Source of the DNA: Tyto alba
Lineage: Eukaryota > Chordata > Aves > Strigiformes > Tytonidae
Length of the DNA: 64,000 nucleotides
Assembly: GCF_018691265.1 (NCBI RefSeq)
Contig: NW_024881327.1
Span: forward strand, 20,391,936 to 20,455,935
Direction: 5' to 3'
The notes beneath the pieces were generated by a model that had not been told where the DNA came from, searched no databases, and worked only from the letters and a program-made list of their open reading frames with translations. Shown piece by piece: positions 23,501-35,500 of the stretch. The position numbers and the translations under genes are program-made. Position 1 is the stretch's first letter; every line of letters begins with the position of its first letter.

Positions 23501-26500
23501 CTCTGTAATGCTGAGCAGACGTAGTTTTCCACACAGCCTTTTATCCATCATGTACATTTAGAGATTTCTTGTCATACAGCCCTTTTGGTTTTCTACTGTT
23601 GTATCCTGTGTCATCTTCAGCTCTGCATTTGTATTGTGCTTGACATTTAATTTTCTCAACATTGTGCTAGATTGACATTTCATACTTTGCTGTGAATCAG
23701 GCTGCTTTTACCTTTGTAGGGACTGTTTCTCACTTGAAGTGTTTTATGTCTGACAATGTAAGTATGTAGCTAGTTCATTTCTCCTGATAGCCAAGCCTCG
23801 CTGAGTCAGTCAGAAGGATGGGTGGTGGGCTCATCAGGATCTTGCTGTTCAGGTCTCTGGCATGGGAGTCCTAAAGGTGGAAGCAAAACCTCTGTAATAA
23901 GGTCAGGAAGGAAAGCATCTTGCGCTGGAGATACACGTTGGGATTGAAAATAGTGTACTAATATATATCAGAAACATTCTGGAAATAAGATCTGATCAAG
24001 TTCCTTCTTACTGCCAGGTCTCAGTTCCTTGTGCTCTGCAAAGGAAAGGAGCAAAATTTACCCAAGGAAGAGGCAGTTATGTAGAATACTGTCATCGTTT
24101 GAGCCTGGTGAGCAGCTAAACGCCACACAGTCGCTCACCCACCCTCCCCTCATTTGGGAATGGGGAGGGAATCAGAGGGGCAAAGGGAGACTCGCGGGTT
24201 GAGATAAAAACAGCTTGAGAACAGTAACAACAATACGCTGACAGCAGTATCAGCAGGTAATGTACCATACAGCTGCTCACCACCTGCCAACCGCCTGCTC
24301 CCGGCCAGCGATCCCCAACACCAAGGCCCCACAGCCACACTCCCAGAAGTGAGAGCCCCTCCCAGCCCACTCCTGCCTTTATATAGTGAGCACAAGGTCA
24401 CATGACATGGACTATCGGCCAATCGGGGCCCAGCCCTCCAGCTGTGCTCCCCCCGCCCCCGCACACAGGTGAGGGCACTGGGGCCTGGGGAGCCCCTGGG
24501 GTCTCAGGGTGCTGCAGCTCCTCCCGCTGCCAGACCAACGGGAACTCTAGTCCAGCCCCAACCACGACAAATGCTATATCCTTTCCTAAGCTGCCAACTT
24601 TTTAAGTGATTTAAAAAAAAAAATTAATAAAAATTGTGTAGGGGAACAAGTTTATGTTGTGCCCATGGGGGTTTATATGACTAGTCATTCTGTATCATTT
24701 TATCCACTGTTAAGCACGCACAGTGAAAGAGAACAAACTAACGTTAATAAAATAAATGTTGAGGATTTGTTCTGTATGTTTTGTGATGCTTTGTTAAAAA
24801 GAACACCCTACCTTTGTATGGTGAAAAGTCATGTGGGAGGGCAGGGCATCTCAATAGACAACACGGGAGTTTCTGTTTTTCAAGCTGAGACTCTGCAGCT
24901 GAGGCATGAATCTGTGCAGGTTTTTCTGGCTTGCCAGCAATTCACTTTTCATAGCACATGGCTCTTTTGGTCTTGAAGAATAGGCTATAGGTTCTTGTTA
25001 TCTGTTTTTAACAGACAAGGAGATTGTGGAGATGTTCAGTAGACTGGGGCTGTGCAGGTACCCTGAGAATTCATGTAGGCATTTATTTTGAAGGTAATAC
25101 TAAAGATCCCAGCAGAGAACAATGCTGTATTTCTTGCTGAGACGAAATTTGAATGCTAATTTAGCAATTATTAATTATTTCTTAGCTGGACTGATGGGAA
25201 TGAAAATACTACCTGAGAAATGTTTCATTTTCGTATTCTTATCCATCTAGTATTATATGAAATCTCAGGTGAAGGAAGTTCTGCTCTTGTTATAAGGTTT
25301 TTATACCGCTACAGTCTTTAATCAGTTTTGAACATGGAACATTTAAGATGGAAGATCCCCATATTAATAAACACAGTTTACATGTTCCAGAAGCTACTAT
25401 GTTAGTGGAAATAAGGTATGCTGATATTATAAAATAGTTACTGAGACAATGATGCTTAACATAATAGGATTAATGTGCTTTAAGTATGTTGATTTTTAAA
25501 TTAGTAGTTATAGTACCCCTTAGTATATGTAGATTAATGCTTAATGTGACACATACATATTTGCTTTGTAATCTAAAATAGAACTATAGCTATTAATTAA
25601 AAATTTTAACTTTTGTGACTATTTATTTTTGCATCGTAAATTGAAGTAATATTTCTGCTATAAGAAAACATTTATCCAGATCAGTTAAATCTGACTTTAT
25701 GGAGAGTTCAGTGAAGTATTATTTGAATCTGTGGCTCTCATCAAAGTCCAGCCTGATGTTTGTTTTACAAAGAAAAGAAGAAAGTTTAATAGGGCAACAA
25801 TGGGTGGAGCAAGTAGCTGTGAGTAACTGGATAGGTTTTGTATGCTGAATTAGATACAATCTTTACCTTTTAGATCAGTGATTAAACTGGGTGTCTCATG
25901 CACAATGCACATTTATATTGTGGGATCTGTCCTGAGCTCTGTTTTAGTTTTGTCGCAATTGAGTTAAGGTAATAGAAATAATTATTAATTTTTCTCTGTT
26001 TCTGGCTTTAATTCCATGGCAAAGTAAGTCTGTGTGTGGCGAGCCTGTAGCATGTGACTGGCTTTCTGCTGCTATGTTTTAAGAAACGCATTTGATGACT
26101 GAGTGTTGCAGATGGGTTTCTTGATAGTGGAAGATTCTCCTGTGTTTCTTGTGCTTTGCCATTTATTCAGCGGGGTTGTTGAAATTCCTTCTTAATTCTT
26201 TATTATTTAACATTTATTGTTTTCTTCAAAACGAATTTTAAATTACTTAAATTGTTTAAACCAGTAAATGACATTAACTTTTTACATCTGTAGGAGATGA
26301 ACCTAAGACAAAATTTCAGGCTCAATGCCAGCCTTGAGTTTTTTTTCTGGGCCTTTCAGAGAGTTGTTGTCTGCCTATTAAGTTATTCTCAAAAGTATCA
26401 AACAGAGAGTATTATTTAGAAGTCTCCAGGAAATACACACATCCTTTTTTTCAGCCTGTAAACAAAGTCAAAATTGGGGAAAACTTAAACTGTTTCAGGA

Positions 26501-29500
26501 AACAGGCCTCCCTGTTGTTAGCAACCTCATTCTTTGCATGTGCTTTCCAAATGTTCTCCACCCTTACTGCTTAAAGTAATTTTGTCAAGTCTTACTTAGG
26601 TTTCAGTTTGGTTTCTGCCATTCTTCAACAATAAATTATATGGAGTAGAGCCCGATTTTTGGGCTGTGATTGTGCAAGTCAGGACTAAAGGGAACATACC
26701 AGGTTTTAATCAGTATAAAAGAACATCTAAGCTAGATCATTGAGCTGTGTGAAATCCATTTACGAACATGTTCGGCTCATTCAGGGTTATGCCAACTGTT
26801 CCATGAAATGTAGCACTATTTTCCTTTAGATGAGCGACATGAAGAAAAATGTGAAAACACATTCAAGTCTAGGCTTTCTAGCTGAACCTGTTCTCTGCAT
26901 ACATCCTCCATCTGACTTGAGGCGGGGGGGGGGGGGGGGGGGGGGGGGGGGTAGAAGATCTTCTAGTGAAATCTGCTGGATTTTTTATTCTCTCAGCTGT
27001 TAAAGCTGAGTTTGGATTGAGTTTTCTGAAACCCTTCTGTTATCACAGGTGCTGGTAAACCTGTGTTACCAGGCTGTTACTGTTTTATGGTGTTTGTTGC
27101 TTTATGTCAGGCAACTCAGGGGTGCCTGTTAGGTTTTTAGGTTTTCTTTTTTTTTTTAGTTAATTCATCATTATTGTTGTCACAGAAAGATAATTTTCTA
27201 AAAGCAGATCTAAGCTAACAAGACTTAAGACTTGATTCTGCAAAAAAAAGGAGTTTGAGCAGCTGTTTTAGAGAAGGCAATTTGAGATCTGATCCATTAT
27301 CAGTCACTAAATTAAATTATCTGTCCTCTGAAATATTATCAAGTATCACAGAATAGTTCAGGTTGGAAACTATGTCTGGAGGGCATCTAGTCCACTCTCC
27401 TGCTCAGAGTGGGTCCAACTAGGTAAAGTTGTTCAAGCTTTCTCCTGTCGAGGTTTGAGTATCTCTAAGGATGGAGACTCCACAGCCTCTCAGCGCCCCC
27501 CCTTCTGGTATTTGACCAGCCTCATAATTAAAATAGTTTTGCCTTGTAAGTGGTGGGAATTTCCTGTGTTGCAATCTTGCCTCTTGCCCTGTGCATCTGC
27601 AAGAAGAGTCTGGCTCCTTCCTCTCCATACCTTTTTGTTCAGTTGCTGGAGACAGCAATAAGGTCTCCCCTGAACTGTTTTCTTAACCCTGAACTAACCC
27701 AACCAACATCACTCCAATGCATTTAAACATTCATATTTATTCAAATGTTAGATCCTCATCTGTTTTTGAAAATTTGTTTTTAAACAAAGTTGAAACCTTG
27801 TTTTTAAACAAGGAATGTTTCTTGCTCTCTGCTTTTCTCTGACTGTTCATGGTGTTGTATGCAATACCTGTATGAGTACGGAAAGCTTCTCAATATCCAG
27901 TATATTGTGTATCTTCCTTTGCCCTTCAGCGATTACATTTGTGCAGCAGCAGAATTGCCATTGCTAGTGGTGATATTCACTTCTTACCTTTTAATTTATT
28001 TTTGATCATTTGTCTGTCTTGAACTTCTCCATGCTAAACACCAATGTTACTCCTTCTTTTTAAAATTAAAAGCTGGTGCCTTTCAAAAGCCAAAAGCACC
28101 AACTGTAGAGGACACTCTCAATGAAATATATTCTTGCAACCTGAAATGTAAGTTTGTATCTGCGTCTTTAAAAGGCAGCATTTCACTGGGGCAATAATAG
28201 TCTGCCATGTTCTTAATGTGGGTGTTCAGGATTGAAACGTAAAAGGATCAGTTCCTGCTTTGTGGAATTGTGTAGATTGAATCATAGTGTGGTGATGTGG
28301 AGCAAGCTACTTGCTACTTGCAACTGTGGATCCCCTCTGAAGGTCTTCCCATCCCCCCCCCCCCGTCTGTAAATAAGTCCTAAACTGAGGCAGGTAGAGA
28401 GGCAAGAGTTCAGCATTTATAATTTTCTTATTTCAGCTTGTGTTTAAACTAGTTTTGAAAGGAGTAGTTTGGCTAGTGCTTCTTGAGAGCGCCTGCTGAT
28501 GCTTTAGGCCCTGAAAAACCCTTCCTGCAAACTATGTACAAATGAGAACTGCTGGTGCCTAAGTTATGGGCTTGAGGTTACCGACCTCTATGCAGGTATG
28601 ACTCAGTTTAACAGAAGGATTAGTCTTGTAGGATACCCAAGCTAGTGTGAGCGTCGAGGAAGATGGACTATGTTGTGCATAGAGCTTCGCAGAATTGTAG
28701 CCTCATGTTCAGGAGCTCTTTCTTCACATAAAGATCTGAGCGACTTTGCTTAATAGGGCTTTCTGAATCCCTTCCTCCTCCCCAAATGTATTTGGGATGT
28801 TTAATGTCTCTGTGAGTCTGTCTCTTTTTAAATTGGAGTGGTTATGAATCATCCTATTTCCTTCTGCAAATGAAGCGGAAAAATCCTGAAGTAATTGTGT
28901 GACTAGCATTAACACAGCTTTGTGTGGACAAAGCACGACAACATTAGCAGTCAGAGGTGATGCATTGGAGCCTTATAAATATTGTGTTAGTTGTTCTTCC
29001 AAACAACAGAAATACTTTCTGCAGCCATTTAGGTGCGTATGTCTTAAGCTTTTACCAGCTTCATGATAAAATCAGATTCAGGTAAAAGGGGACCATGAAA
29101 ATCTGTAGTGGGTCACTAATCAGATAATACTCTGGTTTTACCCCTCCTTAACTATAGTTTTGATAGTAAGAAGGGCTGCAAATGGAGGCAAACATGCTGA
29201 AATCTTGCCGCTCGTGCCATTGATAGTGTTGTCAAGGGGGCAGATAACGGCTGGAAGAGCACGGCTGTGGTCTCAGAGTAGCAACTGGAGGAAGAAGTGT
29301 AGGGAGTTCTGCTGCACTCACCCAGAAGATGGAACAAATTAACTGTGGGTGAAAGGAGCACACTCGAGGCCTGAAAGTATCCATAGAAATGCTGTGTGTT
29401 AGGTGTGAGAGAGTCTGAACAGCTTTATTTTACTGTTTGTGTAGTGCTTAGACTCCTGCATCTGTATCCCATTAGACATGCTTTATATTAGACTCTACGT

Positions 29501-32500
29501 GCATGTATCTGCAGTAGAAGGAGAACATCTTACACCAAAATACACTACTAGCCTGCAAATTCGCTGAAATAATGGCATACTACCTTTAAAAACATTAAAG
29601 AGTGTTTTTACTTAAACCCCTCTTCAAGTTTATGCTGCTTGCTTATTCTCTATTTGGTGAATGTTGGAGGGATTGGGTTGTTTCTGAGGAGAGTCTGAGC
29701 TCCCATCAAGGGGGGTGATGTAAGCTGAGTAGCAGTGGGGACAATTTCTATTTCTGATTTGAATTACGCTCATTTCTATATACAAACAGCATTTTGTCTA
29801 CACCCTGAAAAATGTTTCTCTGTCCACCTGTTGGACACTGTAAGAGGTAATACTCTAATATAGATAAATGTTTGTATAGTACAGCAGCTTAAAATGCAGC
29901 AGCCAGAAAGGTCTTTGAAGAAAGAAGCCCAAAAAGATGTGAACCAAAATTACTGTAGGAGATGTAAGGGCTTTGCTTTTTTAAAAAAGAGGTTAATGAG
30001 CCTAAATGACATTGTGACAGTAGGTTGTAAAGATGTTATATTTCCTATTGACCTATCTCTTGGAGATTTTAAAAGCTGTGAAAGTGCTGAATAGAAGAGT
30101 ACCAGGTGTTTTATTAAATGCATGTCCTATTCTCAATGCATTGAATTGCAAATGGATACAGCTCCTTTCTACCAAAAACCCCAACATTAAGATAATTTGG
30201 CAAGTTGTACGGTGTATGATACACAACAGTGGGTAAGCGTGGTTAACAAATGATGTATAATAACCTCATAGACAACTAACACTCATCTGTTTTAATCATA
30301 TGGGGTGACAGTGTTTGTATAAAACCTGGATTATATAGTATTGTCACCTTGAATTCCAGTTTTATTTCTTCTGTCATTTTTGGTTTATTCCTTTCTCTTA
30401 TGATGAATGTTCTCTTTGAATTTCAGAGTAATTGGTCTGGGAGCTCCCATGATTCAGTCCAATCAAGGAGAGTGGTCATTTCTCACAACATGGATAAAGC
30501 ACTGAAAGAAGGTGAGTCTTAACTTGGACAAAGGAGCATTAGACTCTGAATATCTCTTGTCTTCTTAGCAAACCATGACTGCACAATATTCCAGAATTTT
30601 AGAATATGACCTTGGTTGATTCCTTGATACAAAATAAAAGTGCAAGGTTTTGGTCTTCCCAAGAGGTCCCCTGTAGTAAGTAATGTATTGTTGTTTTTGA
30701 AATTTAACTGACACTTTGTCATTTTAGTGGCTGTTTTTTTACAGAAATACATTAAAATACAGTCCTTCATACTGGTGCATGGAACAAAAAGGTAACATTT
30801 CAAAGACTATTAGGTTTTCCTGAAATGATAAATCCCGAAGACTCTTGCAGTCTTCATGTTTAGTGCAATTCTTGTCATGAAAAGTGAATCTAAAATCAAC
30901 ATTAGTATTTCCAACTGATACAGTCTGTGACATTGTGGATCACCAGTACAGTTGCTGAGTTTTAGATTGTTGTCCTGGGTTTGAGCTCAAACCATGACAA
31001 TTTTAAAATGTGAACTTTGATCATATGGATTTAACGTATCTTGTTTACAGTTCTTTAAAGAAAAGATTACTACTTCTGGAGACATTTTTTCGACTGACTT
31101 CTAGTAATACAAAATATTGTAGAATTTGGGATAGTGTCAGTTTGAAGTAAGAGTTTTTTGATTTGTTAATTAAAAGATTATGCTAGGTTGGAACGTAAAG
31201 ATGATCGGGGAGAAAAAAAACCTGGCTTGCATATTAAAAGAAAACACATGAAGAATTGTGTATTGTAGCTTTTAAAAAATACTTACAAAATTTGATTCCA
31301 ATTCATTATTTTGTAAATATTTTATCTAATTTTGAATATTTTTTCCTTTAAGATTTCTTTGCATCACTTTTTTTTTCCTTTTTTTAACATCTGGAGAGTA
31401 TGTTTTAAAATTAACACTGCTTTAAACAGGTTGGTTGTCTTATGAAAGCTTCTTGGTGTGTGTAATGTTTTTATTTTATTTAATATTTATTACTTATGAA
31501 TAACTGTTAGCAGGATATGCAGCTAAAATATAAAATTAGAACACTTCACCTATTATGTGATGTTTCTGTGAAAATGAACTATTATAACATGTCATCCTTT
31601 GTTTTTAGGCACCATTTTCATCTTGAATTAGTCAGATGATAGAATTCCTGATGACCTGAAAAGAATCATGAGGTCTAAACATTATATGTATGAAACAAGC
31701 ACTAATAAGTTATGTGCTGTGTTCTCACATGTGTACTTTGCATTTTGGTTGTCCTGCACTGGAGTCTGAAATGAAGCCTTGACATAATTGGCACAGAATC
31801 AGAGGTAGTGGGGTTATCTGGAGGCAGACAACAGGTATTGTGTAATACTGGGGGAAAGATAGTTGTGTTACACTTCCCTCCTGTTACTTGCACATAAGAG
31901 TAACTGATGTGCCTGTAAAAAATATGGGAGCTGTCTTCATCGGAGGTATTTATTCTGCAGATCATTCAGTTGGATGCATGAGTCCATCCTTACTCAGTAG
32001 AGCTGAAAGAAAGTTAACAATATTTAAGTGATTCATTTTTCAGAGTTGAGGACCTTCTGTTGTGACAGCTTACCTTTCTGCTGTTTCTTTTCAGAGTAGC
32101 TTTTATTCTCCATTCTCACTCTGCATTTTGGAGAGCAAACTTGTTAGATTTGGTTGTATTTCTTCCAAGCCTAAGCACCTAACGAAGCCAACTTCTCCTC
32201 CGTTATGCAGTTTATCAAGGGTGAGACTGTACTTTTCACTCTACCACATGTAGACTTAAGCAAGCTTTTTGGTTTTGGGAGATGTCTGAGTCAACTTAAG
32301 TTTGAGATATGGAATGAGTCCCAAAAAGAAACATTTTACTTTTCTATTAAGAGTAAAATGACCAGTCTGTCTGAAAATAGACAGGACACATTCCTTGCCC
32401 TGTGACAGTTCCAAAATTTGTAGTTCTGATATTGTGAATGCTTTTCTTACAAGGTCATGGCTAAATACACCTTTATTACTAATAATATAAAAAATACTGT

Positions 32501-35500
32501 CTGTATTTCTGTTTCATTAGTGCCATACTCTAGTGCTAATCAGTCTTACACTGGAGGATTAAAGTACTTGTGAATCCCAAGAATTTTTGCTAAGTTCTTG
32601 CTGTCTAGATCTAACTGTTCAACAAAATGCTTTAAAAAATCTCATTCATCTAGTTAGGAAACTTTCAGTTCTCCTGAGGTTTTAGTCTTGGGGACCAGTT
32701 CAGAATCCTACTGCCACTTGATGTTTTGAATAGGTATTGTCAGATTATCGGAGTTGATGGGGTTTTGCAGTTGTTTTTTGTTTGTTTGTTTGTTTGTTTG
32801 TTTTTTTTTTAATCAGATTTTATGTCTCTTTACATTACCTTAGAGATGCAAGAATAGTATTTTCAGAGGAGCCAGCATCACCGAATTATAGAAATGCTAT
32901 TGCTGTTAATGAAGAGACAGCCCCTTGGTTAATTCAGAATTCTTTACCTGTTTTTCATGTGTAATTAATTTTGCCTAGGGTTTACTGTTGGTTGCTAACT
33001 GCCTTGCACCCCTCAAGAATTGCCCATTGACTGTTTCTCAGTCATGCCATGCTTTTGTTGGTGATACAGCCAGGCTGTGCTGGTTTTTCTCTCTGGATTT
33101 AGAGTGGTTCTCAATTACTGCACTGTTCCCTGATGTTCTGTGGTGTGTCTCACTTGACAAGCTGTCAAATGCTTTACTGCATTTTCCCTGATGTTCTCAT
33201 CATAGTCTGTTAGTGTAGTGGGAAGGATCAGCGATCATCCTTAGTTTTAATTGAAGGAGTTGTGCACGTTTCCCTTTCAACCATCAGTCTCATTTTAATG
33301 AACCTAAAACCATTATGATGCTAAGATAGTTTTCTGGTGATGGGCATTGGCTGATAATAGTTGCCCATGTCTTGGGTGGTTTCTTGTCTCATCAAAGCCA
33401 ATGTAGCAGAGTTGTTGGGAATTGTCTTCCTACAATATTGGTCACTAAGCACCACCAAGAAGGAACTTCCTTTTACGTTGGTTCACAGCTCAGTTCTAAA
33501 CTTCTTTCCTGGCTCCCACTGACAACAGAGTGGTATAAAAGGGTGGTGCTTCAGTGCGCTGCTACTTTCTTAATTATAGCATGCTTGCATAAGGTGTAGA
33601 TACAAGGTGAGGGAAAGCTGTGAATTAGCCCTGCTGCTGTGTGGTGTGTTTTATGAAATTGAAGTGCTCAAAATCAGAACAAGTGTAACGTTATAAAAAG
33701 TTTTTTCTCGTTGAATATGGCAGAAAGAGAAGGCCTTTTAGTTGTAAACCTACGAGTCCCTTTTTCAACTGGTAGTACCTGAGTGACTAACACTGAAATG
33801 TGTTTTTTCAGTATTTTTCATGCTTTTTCTTGATAGATTGATTTGATTCTTGTTTGCCCTTCATTTATCTTACACAAAGGAAAGATGACCCACTTTTACA
33901 AATACTTTCAACCATTTAATGCGTCCTGTTGCTTATCTGGTAACTTCATGTTTTCAGCCTATATCATAGGGTAGTTTAGGAACGTGTCCCTTGAGAGACT
34001 GTGCTCAGGCTCATGCTGCTGTTGTGCAGCATACTGTTTGGGCTGAGGGCTGTAGCTGTCAGTAGATTTATCTGCCATGTGTGTAGCTGGTTTCCTAGGA
34101 ATGGAATTTCATCTTCCATTTATATTACCCCATATCCTGGAGTCTTTTTGTTAGTCTTCACAGTCAGTCTTTGTCTCTACTGCTTTAGCAGTGCCAGGAA
34201 AATTGGTCTCCATATTACTTACCTGCTTTACTGGGTCATTTATGAGTAAATAAAACAGCGTGGGCCATAACACAAATCCCGGCAGAAATCTATTGGTGAA
34301 ATTCTTCTGCTGTGAAAATTGACTATTCATTCATATCCTGTGTTTCTTAGCTTTTAAAATATTTCATGCTAGAGAGCCATCTCTTCTTTCATAGTGGCTT
34401 ATCTTCAACCCTGAGTTGAGGTGACCTTGTTGGAAATATTTTGGGAATTTAGTTAAATTGTACCTTTTGATCAGACCTTGCTTGTGTTCTTGTTGACCCC
34501 TTAGAACTGTTAGGGATGTAAGGCAGGAGTTCTTTTTACAGAAGGAATTTTTTCCCAATCTATCTAATTTCCCAATTTAAGATCCACAAATTGACATTTA
34601 GGAAAAAAAAAATGCAGTAGTTTCTGCCACTCTCTATTTCTAAAGCTGTATTCTTTTTTTTTTTTTTCCCCACAGCTCTCAAAAAGAGTTATTTAGGTCC
34701 AAAATATGAGCAAGACTCAATTTGTATTCATATTCTCTGGTACTGGGATTCAGACACTTGGAGCTAGGAACTCTTGGCAAAGGGTACATGGGCAAAACTC
34801 TTCGAACAGAAATTTGTCTGATTATTTTTTTTCTTTTAATGTATTTCTTAGATCTTTTTAACACTTTTTTTTTCTCTATTGTTTATATATTTGGAAATTT
34901 CCATGTTTTTTTCTGCACATTCATAATAATTATTAAAGCAACAAACGTCAAGAAAATGTTAAAAAAAATAAACAATGTGGAATGGGAGACTGTCAAGGTA
35001 TGATCCCTTTAGCACAGATACTATCCATCAATATACTCCACAATGATAACATAGATTCCATTAAACACATCGGTTTCGTAGTGTTTGAATAATATTGTAA
35101 AATGCAAGTAAACCAAGAGATGCTAGTGTTTTTCCAAGCATAAACTGTAACAAGAGAACTGAAATCTATAAATCGCTATTGCTAGTGACTGGGGCAATGT
35201 TCCCAGTTGCTGAAGCTGGGTCATTTACCTAGCGTTTTTCCAGCCTTTAACACCATGGTCTAAATAAAGATTCAGTGGGCATGAGAAACTTCACTAAATA
35301 AAGTTAATAAAACCTCATCGTCTTAATTTGTATTGTATAGCTAAAACATAACAAAGTCTAAAATACAGTAAGTGAAAAATGGACTTTATCTCTTTAAATT
35401 TAAAAATTAATGTCTTGAAGTGATAGAGTTGCATATTCAGAGTATTTTTCAGTAACTTTTAGGGACTTCAGCATAGGGGCTTCAATATTTTAGTTTGATT

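Larger units (their letters stand above)
17543..30426 (+). other. SNX25: SNX25 intron 1 (12.9 kb)
   Basis: It starts GTAAGT and ends TTTGAATTTCAG. It holds an antisense solo LTR (24090-24569), a CR1-like tail (about 27346-27715), a run of 28 Gs (26924-26951), a 12-C run (28353-28364) and a 24-bp tandem duplication (27774-27811). No other exon could be supported; short ORFs here look random. Confidence 0.85.

Noticed and set aside
31183..31215. CTAGGTTGGAACGTAAAGATGATC, like a CR1 tail fragment
   Set aside because: Match is too short and the expected continuation is absent.
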